Part shown: in pieces, positions 17,802-27,840 of the stretch
Position numbering within the stretch: the stretch's first letter is position 1
How the letters are laid out: each line of letters begins with the position of its first letter
Assembly: GCA_903231505.1 (NCBI GenBank)
Contig: CAFBRK010000059.1
Location: forward strand, 1 to 59,820
DNA: 59,820 nt
Direction of reading: 5' to 3'
DNA from: Olavius algarvensis associated proteobacterium Delta 3
GTDB lineage: Bacteria > Desulfobacterota > Desulfobacteria > Desulfobacterales > CAFBRK01
Position numbers and translations under genes: made by a program
The notes under the pieces: model-generated
What the model saw: the letters and a program-made list of their open reading frames with translations, nothing else
What the model was told of the DNA's origin: nothing
Database searches by the model: none

Positions 17802-18818
17802 ATGTCTGACACCGGAATGATATTTAGTCCTATCGCCCGCGGTGGCGGAGCATTCGTCGTGCATCGCATGCTCTCCGAGCAGATTCCCGGCTACCAGCTC
17901 TCCGGCTATCATCCGTGGCTCGCCCTGGCGCCGGGCAATCTATTTCCGGAGTCCAACGCAACAGGCGTACGCATGCTTCACACCACGCCGGAAAGTGCAC
18001 CGCTTTTCCGGAGAAAGGGCATCCCGTCGGTGATCACATTTCACAACTATGTATTGGATCGATACATGGCCAACTACAGCTCAGTGCCCCAGCAGGTTTA
18101 CTATCAGTGTTTTCTCCTGCCATGGACCCGTATGGCGCTAAAACAGGCAACAGCTGTTACCGCGGTGAGCCACTTCCTGGCAGGTCTGATACGCCGGGAG
18201 ATCGGCTTTGAAGGGCAGATTCCTGTCATCTACAATGGTATCGACACCCAACGATTCAAACCGGCACCGGGGCGATCGAGTCGCCGAAAAACGTGCCGCA
18301 TCCTGTTCTCCGGCAATCTGATCCGGCGCAAAGGCGCCCAATGGCTTTTTGACATCGCCCGCAAGATCCCCTCAAACGCATGCATCTACTATACGGGTGG
18401 CCTCCGCACCCGCCATCGCCTCCCGTCACACCCCGCCCTTAGACCATTGGGGGCCGTCTCCTATGGAGAAATGCCGGCAGTGTATCGCCGCATGGATTTA
18501 CTTCTCATGCCGACGGTTCGGGAAGGATTTGGTCTGGCCGTCGCCGAGGCCATGGCCTCGGCGCTGCCGGTGGTTGCCAGCAACTGTTCGTCCATACCGG
18601 AATTGGTGGATTCCGGCAAAGGGGGATTTCTCTGTCCGGTGGGCGATGTGGCAGGATTTGTCGAAACGATTACCCGGTTGGTCGGGGATCCGGGTCTGCG
18701 CCGGTCCATGGGTGCATACAACCGGAAAAAAGCCGTACGTTTATTTTCCATGGAAACCACGGTCCATGCATACCGGAGGCTATTCGCGAATCTGATGCAT
18801 AGGACCCCCCGGGCTTGA
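17802..18818 (+). CDS. GT4 family glycosyltransferase
   Basis: About 338 residues. The GT-B fold is indicated by the N-terminal GGGAFVVHRMLSEQIPGYQ, the central VIYNGIDTQRFKP and the nucleotide-sugar-binding segment MPTVREGFGLAVAEAMASA with Glu residues seven apart (ExFGLxxxE type). It is a retaining transferase that uses NDP-sugars, likely on the growing glycan. GGAG upstream of ATG 17802 is the best ribosome binding site. In-frame starts at 17739 (TTG) and 17745 are weaker. Confidence 0.86.
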   Translation: MSDTGMIFSPIARGGGAFVVHRMLSEQIPGYQLSGYHPWLALAPGNLFPESNATGVRMLHTTPESAPLFRRKGIPSVITFHNYVLDRYMANYSSVPQQVYYQCFLLPWTRMALKQATAVTAVSHFLAGLIRREIGFEGQIPVIYNGIDTQRFKPAPGRSSRRKTCRILFSGNLIRRKGAQWLFDIARKIPSNACIYYTGGLRTRHRLPSHPALRPLGAVSYGEMPAVYRRMDLLLMPTVREGFGLAVAEAMASALPVVASNCSSIPELVDSGKGGFLCPVGDVAGFVETITRLVGDPGLRRSMGAYNRKKAVRLFSMETTVHAYRRLFANLMHRTPRA

Positions 18819-18947
18819 TCAGCGCAACGGGGGCATCTCCTCAGGGTGGGAGTGCCGGTCAGCAAATAAAGATGCGGAGTCTATCGATGACATGTTCCGT
18901 GAAGGGCTTTGCAACAAGGCCGACGAACTCCCCCGGTTGAAGAAAAT

Positions 18948-19667
18948 ATGACAACACATCCCAACCCACACGAATTTCAAAAGTCCGCTGATTACTACGA
19001 TCGCAAGTACTATCGGGATGTTTCGCAAAGCCCCCCGATGACCCGCCACCTGCGCCGGCTGGCTGTAAAGCTTGGCCTGGGTGAAGGGATTCGGCTGCTC
19101 GACATCGCCTGCGGCACCGGTGCATGGCTGCGCGCCGTTCAGGGGGCTGGGGCGTTACCTTACGGCATCGATATTTCTCGCCACGCGGCCGCAACCTGTG
19201 CCCGGTCCATCGGTCCGGACAAAGTGATGGTCGGTACTGCCGAACAACTTCCCTACCGCGATGGTCTGTTTGATGTGGTGACGTGTCTCGGTGCGTTGGA
19301 GCACTTTTTGGATCAGCAACAGGCCCTGGCGGAAATGGTACGGGTGGCCGCGCCGGAGGGTCGCTTTCTGATACTCGTTCCGAATGCCGGGTTTTTGACC
19401 TATCGATTGGGTCTTTACCGGGGGACGCACCAAGTCACCCACCGGGAAACCATTTACAGCCTGGATAAGTGGGAAAACGTGTTTTCCCGGGCGGGGCTGA
19501 CCGTGGAGGAACGTTGGAAGGACCTCCACGTCTTCAGTTTTGCGTGGATGCTACGCAAACCCTGGTATGCCCCTCCCGCCCGTCTGCTACAGGCTGTTTT
19601 GCTTCTCCTTTGGCCCCTGAAATGGCAGTACCAGGTGTACCACCTCTGTCGCAGGGTAACCGGCTGA
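18948..19667 (+). CDS. SAM-dependent methyltransferase (class I)
   Basis: About 239 residues. Motif I is LLDIACGTGAWLRAV, followed by YGIDIS and FDVVTCLGALEHF, the layout of UbiE/COQ5-like type 11 methyltransferases. In polysaccharide loci such enzymes often methylate sugars or cap the chain end that Wzt recognises; that role is inferred. It is the last + strand gene of the locus and converges on the GT4 gene at 19699 with only 31 bases between, and no clear terminator is seen there. ATG 18948 is preferred to the upstream TTG at 18909. Confidence 0.85.
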   Translation: MTTHPNPHEFQKSADYYDRKYYRDVSQSPPMTRHLRRLAVKLGLGEGIRLLDIACGTGAWLRAVQGAGALPYGIDISRHAAATCARSIGPDKVMVGTAEQLPYRDGLFDVVTCLGALEHFLDQQQALAEMVRVAAPEGRFLILVPNAGFLTYRLGLYRGTHQVTHRETIYSLDKWENVFSRAGLTVEERWKDLHVFSFAWMLRKPWYAPPARLLQAVLLLLWPLKWQYQVYHLCRRVTG

Positions 19668-19698
19668 TCCTCTGAGTCCGAGCCTCCCAACCGGTGTC

Positions 19699-20757
19699 TC
19701 ACTCGAAAACCTGTTGCCGGTACTGCCGGTATACGCGACCCCATGAGAACCGTTCCCGGATTGTTTCCCGCACGATCGACGGGTCAAGATCCATTCCGGT
19801 AATCCGTTCGACAAAACCGACAGCGCTGCGACTCGGCACCCGGTAGCCGGTAACACCCTGGATGACGGCGTCCTTCAACCCCTCGATATCGCTTGCCACG
19901 ACCGGCAAGCCGCAGCAGCCGGCCTCCAGCGCAGCAATACCGAAGCCTTCCATGTCCCCGGCCACGGTGAGGTTCGGCATAACAAAGATGTCGGAACCCC
20001 ACAGCAGCCGGTTCCGGAACCGATCCGAAATACGCCCCAACAACAGCACCCGTCCGCCGACCCCGCTTTCCATGGCTGCCCTTCGAACAGCGCCCTCCTC
20101 CGGCCCCCGTCCGGCCACCAGGTACAGAAAACCGTCACCCAGCCGGGGCAGCACTTCGGACACAAACCACGCCACCCCTTTCCGTTCAATCAATCGCCCC
20201 ACCGTCAAGAGCAGGATTTTCCCGTCCAAATTCCGATTCAGCCGCCGCGCCAATTCGGAGCGGATCGGTTGCGGCGCCATGGGCTCGGTGAACGCATCGT
20301 AATCAATGCCGTTGGGGATGACGCGGCATCGCCGTGACGGAACATTGCGGTCCAGGCATGCCTGGCAAGTGGCCCGGCTGACACCCACGACACGATCGAC
20401 CCGGGCCAGGCAGCGCGAAATCACGGTCTGGTAAAGATGATTGGGATAGACCACATCCAATCCGTGCACGGTCACCGAGACCCGAACGCCGGTCAGTCGC
20501 TTTAGCACCATGCCAACCGGTGACAACAACCCGTCGCACAGGTGCACCTGGTGCAGGCGATATCGCCATATCAATGCTGCGGCCCTGGCCACGGCATGGG
20601 GAAGAAACCAGAAGAGATGTCGACGCCCGCGGGTAAGAACAATTTTATCAGCTTCACCGCGGAGTTCGAATTGGCGGATCAGATGATAGCTGAACTGCTC
20701 GAGTCCGCCGACTTGAGGAGGGTAATTCCGGCTGATAAACAGGATTCGAGAACTCAT
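19699..20757 (-). CDS. GT4 family glycosyltransferase
   Basis: About 352 residues with a GT-B layout: N-terminal ILFISRNYPPQVGGLEQFSY, central VIPNGIDYDAFTEP and the donor site MEGFGIAALEAGCCGLPVVA. This is a retaining transferase of the GT4 group, cytoplasmic or peripheral at the membrane. ATG 20757 is chosen because conserved sequence starts at the second residue and it overlaps the stop of the preceding gene (20754). It is the distal gene of the - strand glycosylation locus. Confidence 0.86.
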   Translation of the reverse strand: MSSRILFISRNYPPQVGGLEQFSYHLIRQFELRGEADKIVLTRGRRHLFWFLPHAVARAAALIWRYRLHQVHLCDGLLSPVGMVLKRLTGVRVSVTVHGLDVVYPNHLYQTVISRCLARVDRVVGVSRATCQACLDRNVPSRRCRVIPNGIDYDAFTEPMAPQPIRSELARRLNRNLDGKILLLTVGRLIERKGVAWFVSEVLPRLGDGFLYLVAGRGPEEGAVRRAAMESGVGGRVLLLGRISDRFRNRLLWGSDIFVMPNLTVAGDMEGFGIAALEAGCCGLPVVASDIEGLKDAVIQGVTGYRVPSRSAVGFVERITGMDLDPSIVRETIRERFSWGRVYRQYRQQVFE

Positions 20758-21677
20758 CGGTCCCGAGCGTCCGGCTGTCTGTAGGCTTCGGATGTCAGTT
20801 TCTTTACATTCCGGGGCCACGCACGGCGCTCATAGCGCATCTGGGTGATCTGCTCGGAAATCAGACCCATCATGAAGATCACCACACATGTGACAAACAA
20901 CAACGCGCTCATATTCGTGAATCTGCCCTGGGTCCAAAAGGAGTGGATGTAACGCACAAACCCGAGAATAAACATGAGGAGACTGACCGGCAGGAAAACA
21001 CGCAGCGGGGAAAAAAGCGTGCAAATTCGGGTAATGATCATGAAAAAACGGACGCCGTCACGAACGATACTGACCTTGCTGTGCCCTTGATGGCGCTTGT
21101 GGATTTTGATCCGCTTATACTTGACGCTCAGGCCGCTTCTCAGAACTCCCAGGGTCATGGTGGTCGGGTAAGAATACGTATTGGGCAGCAGATGGATAAA
21201 CTGGCGCGCCACGGATGCCTTGACGGCACGAAATCCCGATGTGAGATCCTCGATGGGAAACTTGGCCACATACGAGGCAAAGCGGTTGTAGACCATATTC
21301 CCCAGGGCCCTGTGAAGCGATGCCTGATCCTTGATCGATCGGGCCCCGACAGCCATGTCATACTTCGGCAGAAACCGCAGCAGCGCTGCGATGTCTTCCG
21401 GATCGTGCTGCCCGTCACCATCCATGAGCACCAGGATATCGCCGCCGGCATTTTTAATACCGGTCTTGATCGCCGCGCCATTACCGATATTGTATGGATG
21501 GGGATACACCGTAGCGCCTGCCGAGGACGCAATTTGACCGGTGCCGTCCGTGGAACCGTCGTCGATGACGATCACTTCGTAATCCGGATACCGATTCCGG
21601 ATACGGGAGACAATCGCGCCGATATTCTGTGCTTCATTGTAGGCGGGGATAATGATCGATACTGTAGGCTGTTCCAT
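20754..21677 (-). CDS. Polyprenyl-phosphate hexose synthase-like GT2 with two C-terminal membrane helices
   Basis: About 307 residues. The domain opens VSIIIPAYNEAQNIGAIV, has DDGSTDGTG and the metal motif LMDGDGQHDPEDI of dolichol-phosphate mannose synthase-like enzymes. Two hydrophobic helices follow (VFLPVSLLMFILGF and LLFVTCVVIFMMGL), as in membrane-bound GtrB/DPM-type synthases. These load a sugar on polyprenyl phosphate, the donor used by GT-C enzymes outside the cytoplasm. Four such GT-C genes lie upstream on the same strand. ATG 21677 is chosen because the domain starts six residues later. Confidence 0.87.
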   Translation of the reverse strand: MEQPTVSIIIPAYNEAQNIGAIVSRIRNRYPDYEVIVIDDGSTDGTGQIASSAGATVYPHPYNIGNGAAIKTGIKNAGGDILVLMDGDGQHDPEDIAALLRFLPKYDMAVGARSIKDQASLHRALGNMVYNRFASYVAKFPIEDLTSGFRAVKASVARQFIHLLPNTYSYPTTMTLGVLRSGLSVKYKRIKIHKRHQGHSKVSIVRDGVRFFMIITRICTLFSPLRVFLPVSLLMFILGFVRYIHSFWTQGRFTNMSALLFVTCVVIFMMGLISEQITQMRYERRAWPRNVKKLTSEAYRQPDARDR

Positions 21678-21787
21678 AATCACCGTGTGATTGGCAAAAG
21701 TGGGGAACGTTATGGAAATTTCCATACCACGAATTCACGGTATCTCCCGGATCCAAGCCCGGTTTTGGCGGCCATGAGCTTTTCCTG

Positions 21788-22573
21788 TCAGGGAGGCGAT
21801 GGTCCCGATTCCCTGGAAGGCTGCCCAACACCCGTAAAAATGAGTGTATTGGCCCACTTCAGCTTTTGCAATCGAAACTGGACCGCGGTCACCAGGCATC
21901 CGATACCGTATTTGATGCTCCGGGGTAGATTGATGGACGATGCTTCCGCGAAATACTTCGTCGGGCAGCTGACTTCAGCGATCGTGTACCCGTACCACAG
22001 GATCTGTGCGAGCATTTGATTATCGAAGACAAAATCATCCGAGTTCTTTCCTAACGGAAGCGTTTCGAGCAGTTCCCGGGAAAATGCCCGATAGCCGGTA
22101 TGATATTCGGACAGTTTCGCACCGACAAGTAAATTCTCGAAAAGGGTTAACCCCCGGTTGGCCACGTACTTCCACAGCGGCATGCCGCCTCTCAAGGCAT
22201 AGCCGCCAAGAATCCGGGAACCGAGTACGCAGTGGTACAGACCGTTTCCGATCATCGAGGTCATGGCCGGAATCAGTTTCGGAGTGTACTGGTAATCCGG
22301 ATGGACCATGATGATGATATCGCCGCCGGCCTCCAGAGCCAGCCGGTAACAGCTTTTTTGATTGGCCCCATATCCCATGTTTTTTTGGTGGGTATACACA
22401 ATGGTGTTGGGCAGGGAGTTGGCAATGGACACGGTGTCATCCTGGCTCCGGTCGTCCACTAAAATCACCAGATCCACGATTTCCTGGTCCATGACCTCCT
22501 TCCAGGTGATCTTCAGAGTCTTGGCCGCATTGTAGGCCGGCATCACGACAATGACCTTTTTTTCTTTAAACAT
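21788..22573 (-). CDS. DPM-like GT2 glycosyltransferase
   Basis: 261 residues: VIVVMPAYNAAKTLKITW, VDDRSQDDTVSIA and, at the acidic site, IIMVHPDYQYTPKLI, where typical enzymes have DADLQHPPE. The rest (GSRILGGYALRGGMPLWKY) is characteristic of the DPM1-like subgroup. It lacks the C-terminal helices of its neighbour, so it is a soluble or peripheral synthase. It starts four bases after the stop of the GT-C gene and should be co-transcribed with it. Together the two GT2 enzymes could make two different lipid-phosphate sugars. Confidence 0.86.
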   Translation of the reverse strand: MFKEKKVIVVMPAYNAAKTLKITWKEVMDQEIVDLVILVDDRSQDDTVSIANSLPNTIVYTHQKNMGYGANQKSCYRLALEAGGDIIIMVHPDYQYTPKLIPAMTSMIGNGLYHCVLGSRILGGYALRGGMPLWKYVANRGLTLFENLLVGAKLSEYHTGYRAFSRELLETLPLGKNSDDFVFDNQMLAQILWYGYTIAEVSCPTKYFAEASSINLPRSIKYGIGCLVTAVQFRLQKLKWANTLIFTGVGQPSRESGPSPP

Positions 22574-22576
22574 GGA

Positions 22577-24202
22577 TCACGTAATCCCTTTCTCGCTGTG
22601 GGCCGTCTCCGGCGGATGGTCCCCCGCTACCCTCCAGATCGTGTAACCGTTCGCATTATACACCAAATCCCATGTTTTCTGAATCCTTTCGAAAAGTTGA
22701 CGGATCTGTCCGGCAGAAAAATTGTCGTTGAGGTACCGGTGGAACAGGTCCGTCCGGATCAGGAGGTGGCTGACCCCGATATCGTGAACCGCCCGGGAGA
22801 ACGCTTCGGGTGTCTCGGCCGCTATGATGAGCCGGTGCACGGTCGGTGCGCCGAACCGGAGTTCGTTGCGGTAAGGGCGGCCCAGGTAATATCCCCGACG
22901 GCCGAGGAACATGGTAAACACGGAGGCATCCGCGGGCAGTTTGCGATTCACATATTCGACAGCATCGTAGTGGGGTAACATGCGGCTCAGATACGCCTCA
23001 CGGGTTTCCCTGCCGCTGACAACCGGTATCGGATCGAATTTTTTCACGTGATCGACGAGATAGATAACGTTCAACGACAATAACAGGGCCACCGACAAGA
23101 AAACCGCATATACCGATGTCCGCACCAACACCGAGCGTGGCGATGACTGCAAACGCGAAACGAGATGGTGGATGCCGACAGCGGCGACAATCGCCAGGCA
23201 GGGCAACACCGGAAGCAGGTAGCGCACCTGGTAGAATGTCAGAAAATAGGCCATTGCCCCGAAAAGGCCGCAGAATCCCAAAAGAAATAGGACGTCGCGC
23301 CGCATCTTCCGGATCAAAAAGACAAACGGGAGAAAAACGATGAGAATCGGATTCAACACCCCCTGGAAGTACTGGTAACTGTCGTCCTTTCCCTGAAAGA
23401 ACATCCGGAGCGGAATGAGCAGGGTTTCGATCAGACTCTCGCCATAAAGGATACGGCGCATTTCAAAAAAACCGAGTTTGCGTGACTCCTCGACCGCCTG
23501 GGTCTGAATGGCGGCCGGAAGCGACTCCTGCCGGGCCACTTCGAAGACACTTTGAAAGAGCGGATAAAATGGATTGCCGGTCAGTACGAAGTTTTTGACG
23601 TACCACGGCGATGCCACGGCCGCGGTGAGCAGGATGAAAGTCAACCATGCGATCAGGGCATTGTATTTGGAACCGACGGCCAGCCCCATGCAGACAGCGG
23701 AAAGCAGCAGCCATCCGAGGCGTTGGTAGTTCGAGTCCCGCCAATGAAAAAAGGCGATGAGGCCGGCGGTGGTGAAAAACGTCATACCCAAGTCGATGTA
23801 CGCCGACGTGGCGAGCCAAACGACAATGGGTGTGGTGATAAAAATGACCGCCCCCAGCAGTCCCCACAAGACTCCCAGGCGTTTTTTGAGATAGAAAAAC
23901 AGGAGCAGACCGATGCCGACCCCGAAGGCCATATGGATGAATTTTGCCAGAACATCGATGCCGGCATTGAGCGCCGGGAGATACAACAGGTTGATGGTCA
24001 TGGGGTAATAGGAAAATTCGGCCCACGGAGTTTCCACAAACTCTCCCGCCGAGATCCATATCTTGGGGATGGCCAGATGGTGGATCAACGCGTCCCGGGA
24101 TGTGGGCGGGGTCAGGTTCACCAGACCTTCGACCGCGAGAAATCCGACCAGCAAAAGCCATAACGATCCATGCAGCGCTATCGCATATCTCCTTGGAATC
24201 AT
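22577..24202 (-). CDS. PMT-like GT-C membrane glycosyltransferase
   Basis: A polytopic 541-residue protein with about ten hydrophobic segments and an outside C-terminal domain (residues about 400-530). After the first helix comes TPPTSRDALIHHLAIPKIW, where the Asp in the first periplasmic loop is the expected GT-C catalytic residue. This pattern is seen in PMT/ArnT-like proteins that use polyprenyl-phosphate sugars. Acceptor (lipid, glycan or protein) cannot be read. It lies between the DPM-like genes and the TMTC-like array. Confidence 0.8.
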   Translation of the reverse strand: MIPRRYAIALHGSLWLLLVGFLAVEGLVNLTPPTSRDALIHHLAIPKIWISAGEFVETPWAEFSYYPMTINLLYLPALNAGIDVLAKFIHMAFGVGIGLLLFFYLKKRLGVLWGLLGAVIFITTPIVVWLATSAYIDLGMTFFTTAGLIAFFHWRDSNYQRLGWLLLSAVCMGLAVGSKYNALIAWLTFILLTAAVASPWYVKNFVLTGNPFYPLFQSVFEVARQESLPAAIQTQAVEESRKLGFFEMRRILYGESLIETLLIPLRMFFQGKDDSYQYFQGVLNPILIVFLPFVFLIRKMRRDVLFLLGFCGLFGAMAYFLTFYQVRYLLPVLPCLAIVAAVGIHHLVSRLQSSPRSVLVRTSVYAVFLSVALLLSLNVIYLVDHVKKFDPIPVVSGRETREAYLSRMLPHYDAVEYVNRKLPADASVFTMFLGRRGYYLGRPYRNELRFGAPTVHRLIIAAETPEAFSRAVHDIGVSHLLIRTDLFHRYLNDNFSAGQIRQLFERIQKTWDLVYNANGYTIWRVAGDHPPETAHSEKGIT

Positions 24203-24208
24203 AAGGAA

Positions 24209-25985
24209 TTACTCCATATTCGAGAGAAAGCGGCGCGCATCCACATTAACGGGATTGATCTCCAGAGCACGATGGAAATAATCCCGTGCTTCGTCGTTTC
24301 TGTCCGATTCCATCAGGAGAAATCCCATAAATACATAGGCGTCGGAATAATTCGGATCGATGCGGATGGCCTGGGAAAGATGATGCATCGCCTCCTGGAT
24401 TCTTTTTTGACGGAACATAACGGCGGCGTAGTTGTAATGGGGAACCGCCAGGTTCGGATCGTACCGGATCGCCTGGCGATAATGGAATGCCGCCGGACCC
24501 ATGCGACCCATTTTCGCCAGGGTCGCCCCCATGTTGCTGTGTGCCATCCCGAAGGCCGGTTTCAGCTGCAGAGCACGGCGTAAATAGGCCCCCCCTTCTC
24601 CAGGTCTCCCTCACCGGTGTAAATCGCCCCCAGACTGTTCATGATGACCGGATTGTCCTCGGTGACTGACAGCGTGTGGTGAAACAGGGTTTTGCTGTTT
24701 CGCCAGTGACCGACCTGACGTGCCGATAGGACGCCGAGTACCGCCATCGCAAGGATACCGCCGGTCCACAACATCGCTTTCCCGTGGCGCCGACCGGATA
24801 GCAAATCCGGTATCCCCCACGCCGCGATGAGAAACAGCCCGATGAGCGGGACATAGCTGTACCGATCCGCCATTCCCTGATTGCCCACCTGGACAAGGCC
24901 GACGACCGGAACCAGCGTTCCCAGATAGGCAAACCAGCCGACAAAAAGATAGGGGCGTTTCCGGGCATAACGAACCGCCAGATAACTGATGCCGGCCAGG
25001 ACAATAAGCGAGCCAAAAATCTGCGCGGGGCCAAGGCTGTATTCCGGATGTGGATAATATGCGGCCAGCTGCCGGGGCCATATGGCTTTCATGGGATACC
25101 AGAGATACGCCGCGATGGCGTTAAAGACCCGCGCAGACATGGGAAACGCAGCCGTAGTTTTAAGAACCCCCCCTGTCCCTGGGCATATACGGTAATTATC
25201 GAGGAGAGAACCGACAAACAGAAGAAGGGAATTTTTTCGACCACCAGTCCGGACAGTGTTCGGACATTTTTTCTTGTCGGCGGCAACATGTCCGGGACCC
25301 GCCCCAAGGGCCAGAAATCGAACAGCAACAGCAGAAGCGGCAGAGTGACCATCATTGGCTTGGCCATGAGGGACAGGGTAAAGCAAACCAGGGAAAGCAC
25401 ATAAGGGGCGCCGCGTTTCTCCCGTGCATAGGGGATGTAGAAAAATACGGCGAGGAACCCGAAACAGGTGCTTAACACGTCCTTCCGCTCGCTGATCCAG
25501 GCCACGGACTCGACATGCAGGGGATGCAGGGCAAACAGTGCGGCCACAAATGCGCTTTTCCACAGGGCGCCGGTCATCCGATGCAACAGCCAGAGGAGAA
25601 GTACCGAATTGACAATATGAATCAGAACGCTGGTTTGGTGGTGCGCGCCAGCGTTCATACCGAAAAACTGGCAATCGGCCATGTGGGATATCCACGTCAA
25701 TGGATGCCAGTTGGACATGTCGGATGTGGTAAAGGCCCAGCGAAGATTCTCCCATGTCAATCCATAGGGCACGCGGTGATTGCGGGTCACATAGCCATCG
25801 TCATCGAAAGCCAAAAAGCCGAAGTCGTTCACAGGCCGGTAGACAAGCAGGATAACGACAACCAGCAGCAGCGTGATGAGCAACGACCGTTCCCGGCTCC
25901 GGGGATTCGCCATGTCCGAAGGCCGTATGGACGTATTTCGGGACAAGGACCCTTGCGGTGATGTTGACGTTATCTTGCGGTTCAT
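24209..25985 (-). pseudogene. TMTC-like TPR glycosyltransferase, frameshifted twice
   Basis: A third close relative of the 25992 and 44380 genes, broken into three frames. The first frame (from 25985) covers the DDD loop and the HPLTWISHMADC and HPLHVESVAWISERKD motifs. It leaves frame at a run of seven G (coding strand; + strand C at 25167-25173). The second frame carries the remaining helices and leaves frame at another run of seven G (24589-24595). The third encodes three to four TPRs and ends at 24209. One extra G in each tract restores a full protein of about 590 residues. Options are a decaying duplicate, phase variation, or sequencing error. Confidence 0.85.
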
Positions 25986-25991
25986 GTCGGG

Positions 25992-27821
25992 TTACTCCAT
26001 GCTCGAGAGAAATCGTTTTGCATCCGCATGTATGGGATTGATTTCCAGGGCATGACGGAAAAGGTCCGCTGCATCATCGTTCTTCCCCGATTGCATCAGG
26101 AGCATTCCGATAACGACATACGCGTCCGCAAAATTCGGATCTATGCGAAGCGTTTCGGAAAGACGGTCCAAGGCCTCTTGAAATCGCTTTTGACGGACCA
26201 GAATGACCGCGTAATTATACTGGTGCATGGCCCTGTGTGGATCGTAGCGGATCGCCTGTCGATGATGAAATATTGCCATTTTTGTGCGACCCATCAGTGA
26301 CTGTACGATCCCCATGTTGTTGTGAGCCAGTCCGAATTGCGGTTTTAGATATAGAGAACGGCGTAAATACGCCTCTGCTTTCTCCAATTTGCCCTCTCGC
26401 GTGTAAAAGGCTCCGAGGCTATTCAAAATGATCACGTTATCCTGAGTCACCGAAAGAATGTAGTAAGACAGGGTTTTGGTGTCACGCCAATGACCGACTT
26501 GGCGGGCCGACAAAACGCCGAGCATTATCAGCGCCAGAATGCCGCCGCCCCGGAGGATCGCTTTTCCATGACGCCGGCCGGCAAGTAGCTCCGGCAGACC
26601 CCATGCTGCGATGATAAACAGTCCAATTAACGGGAGGTAACTGTACCGGTCGGCCATTGCCTGACTTCCCACCTGAACCAGGCCGATAACCGGAACCAGC
26701 ATTCCCAGATAGCCGAACCAGCCGACAAAAAAATAGGGGCGTTTCCGGGCTTGGCGCACCGCCAGATAACTGATGCCGGCCAGAGCTATGAGCGAGCTGA
26801 AAACCTCCCCAGGGCCGAGACTGTATCCGGGGTGTGGATAAAATCCGGCCAACTGACGAGGCCACACGGTTTTGATTAGATACTGCAGATACGCCACGAT
26901 GGCGTTAAAGACACGCACATCCAACGGAAAGGCATCCAATGTTTTCACCGCACCTGCCTGCGTCTGGGCGAAGACGGTCATCACCGAGGACAGGGCCGAT
27001 ATACAAAAAAAAGGAATCTTTTCGATCACCAAGCCGGTCCACGTTCGAAGCGTATGCTCTGTCCGCTGGAAGACGTGATGGACACGCTCCAAAGGCCAGA
27101 AATCGAACAGCAACAGCAGAAATGGCAGGGTCACCATCATCGGCTTTGCCAGGATGGACAGGGCGTAGCAAAGGAGGGAAATAATATATGAACTGCCGCG
27201 TTTTTGGCGCGCATAGCCGATGTAAACATATACCGCCAGGAACCCGAAAAAGGTGCTCAACAGGTCTTTGCGTTCGCTGATCCACGCCACGGATTCCACG
27301 TGCAGGGGATGCAGGGCAAACAGTGCCGCCACAAATGCGCTTTTCCATACGGCGCCGGTCATCCGATACACCAGCCAAAGGAGAAGCACCGAATTGACAA
27401 CATGAATCAGCACGTTGGTTTGGTGGTGCGCTCCGGCGTTCAAGCCGAACAACTGGCAATCGGCCATGTGGGATATCCACGTCAAGGGGTGCCAATTGGA
27501 CATATCGGATGTCGTAAACGCCCAGCGAATATTCTTCCATGTCAATCCGTAGGGTACCCGGACGTTGCCGGTGACATAGCCATCGTCATCGAAATCCAAG
27601 AATTCAAAATCCTTCACCGGTCGATAGACGAGCACGATAGCCGCAACCAGCAGAAGCGTCATGCATAACAAGAGGATTCGGTGCCGGGAGATGCCCGCGC
27701 CCCACACCGACGGTTTTTTCCCCTCGACCCGGATAGCGGTATCCGCCGCTGTGTCGGATCGTTGACCGTTTCTCAGGGTATCCGCCCCCTCCAATATGAC
27801 GTGTGTCATACGTTCCCTCAT
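25992..27821 (-). CDS. TMTC-like GT-C glycosyltransferase with four TPRs
   Basis: 609 residues. Residues 50-430 hold about ten membrane helices. Conserved loop residues are LDFDDDGYVT (Asp78-80), NWHPLTWISHMADC (His111), AHHQTN (His132-133) and HPLHVESVAWISERKD (171-186). This resembles eukaryotic TMTC O-mannosyltransferases (GT105), which use dolichol-phosphate mannose and carry a TPR tail. Four TPRs follow from about 470 (for example AIFHHRQAIRYDP). In bacteria such genes are usually called TPR proteins of unknown function. It would act with TPRs on the same side as the catalytic loop. It lies 6 bases upstream of the frameshifted copy. The acceptor is unknown. Confidence 0.82.
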   Translation of the reverse strand: MRERMTHVILEGADTLRNGQRSDTAADTAIRVEGKKPSVWGAGISRHRILLLCMTLLLVAAIVLVYRPVKDFEFLDFDDDGYVTGNVRVPYGLTWKNIRWAFTTSDMSNWHPLTWISHMADCQLFGLNAGAHHQTNVLIHVVNSVLLLWLVYRMTGAVWKSAFVAALFALHPLHVESVAWISERKDLLSTFFGFLAVYVYIGYARQKRGSSYIISLLCYALSILAKPMMVTLPFLLLLFDFWPLERVHHVFQRTEHTLRTWTGLVIEKIPFFCISALSSVMTVFAQTQAGAVKTLDAFPLDVRVFNAIVAYLQYLIKTVWPRQLAGFYPHPGYSLGPGEVFSSLIALAGISYLAVRQARKRPYFFVGWFGYLGMLVPVIGLVQVGSQAMADRYSYLPLIGLFIIAAWGLPELLAGRRHGKAILRGGGILALIMLGVLSARQVGHWRDTKTLSYYILSVTQDNVIILNSLGAFYTREGKLEKAEAYLRRSLYLKPQFGLAHNNMGIVQSLMGRTKMAIFHHRQAIRYDPHRAMHQYNYAVILVRQKRFQEALDRLSETLRIDPNFADAYVVIGMLLMQSGKNDDAADLFRHALEINPIHADAKRFLSSME

Positions 27822-27840
27822 GGGTTTTGCCGCATAAGAC

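Noticed and set aside
24562..25185. Selenocysteine or other recoding to explain the broken TMTC-like frame
   Set aside because: The breaks are changes of frame in G runs rather than in-frame TGA codons.
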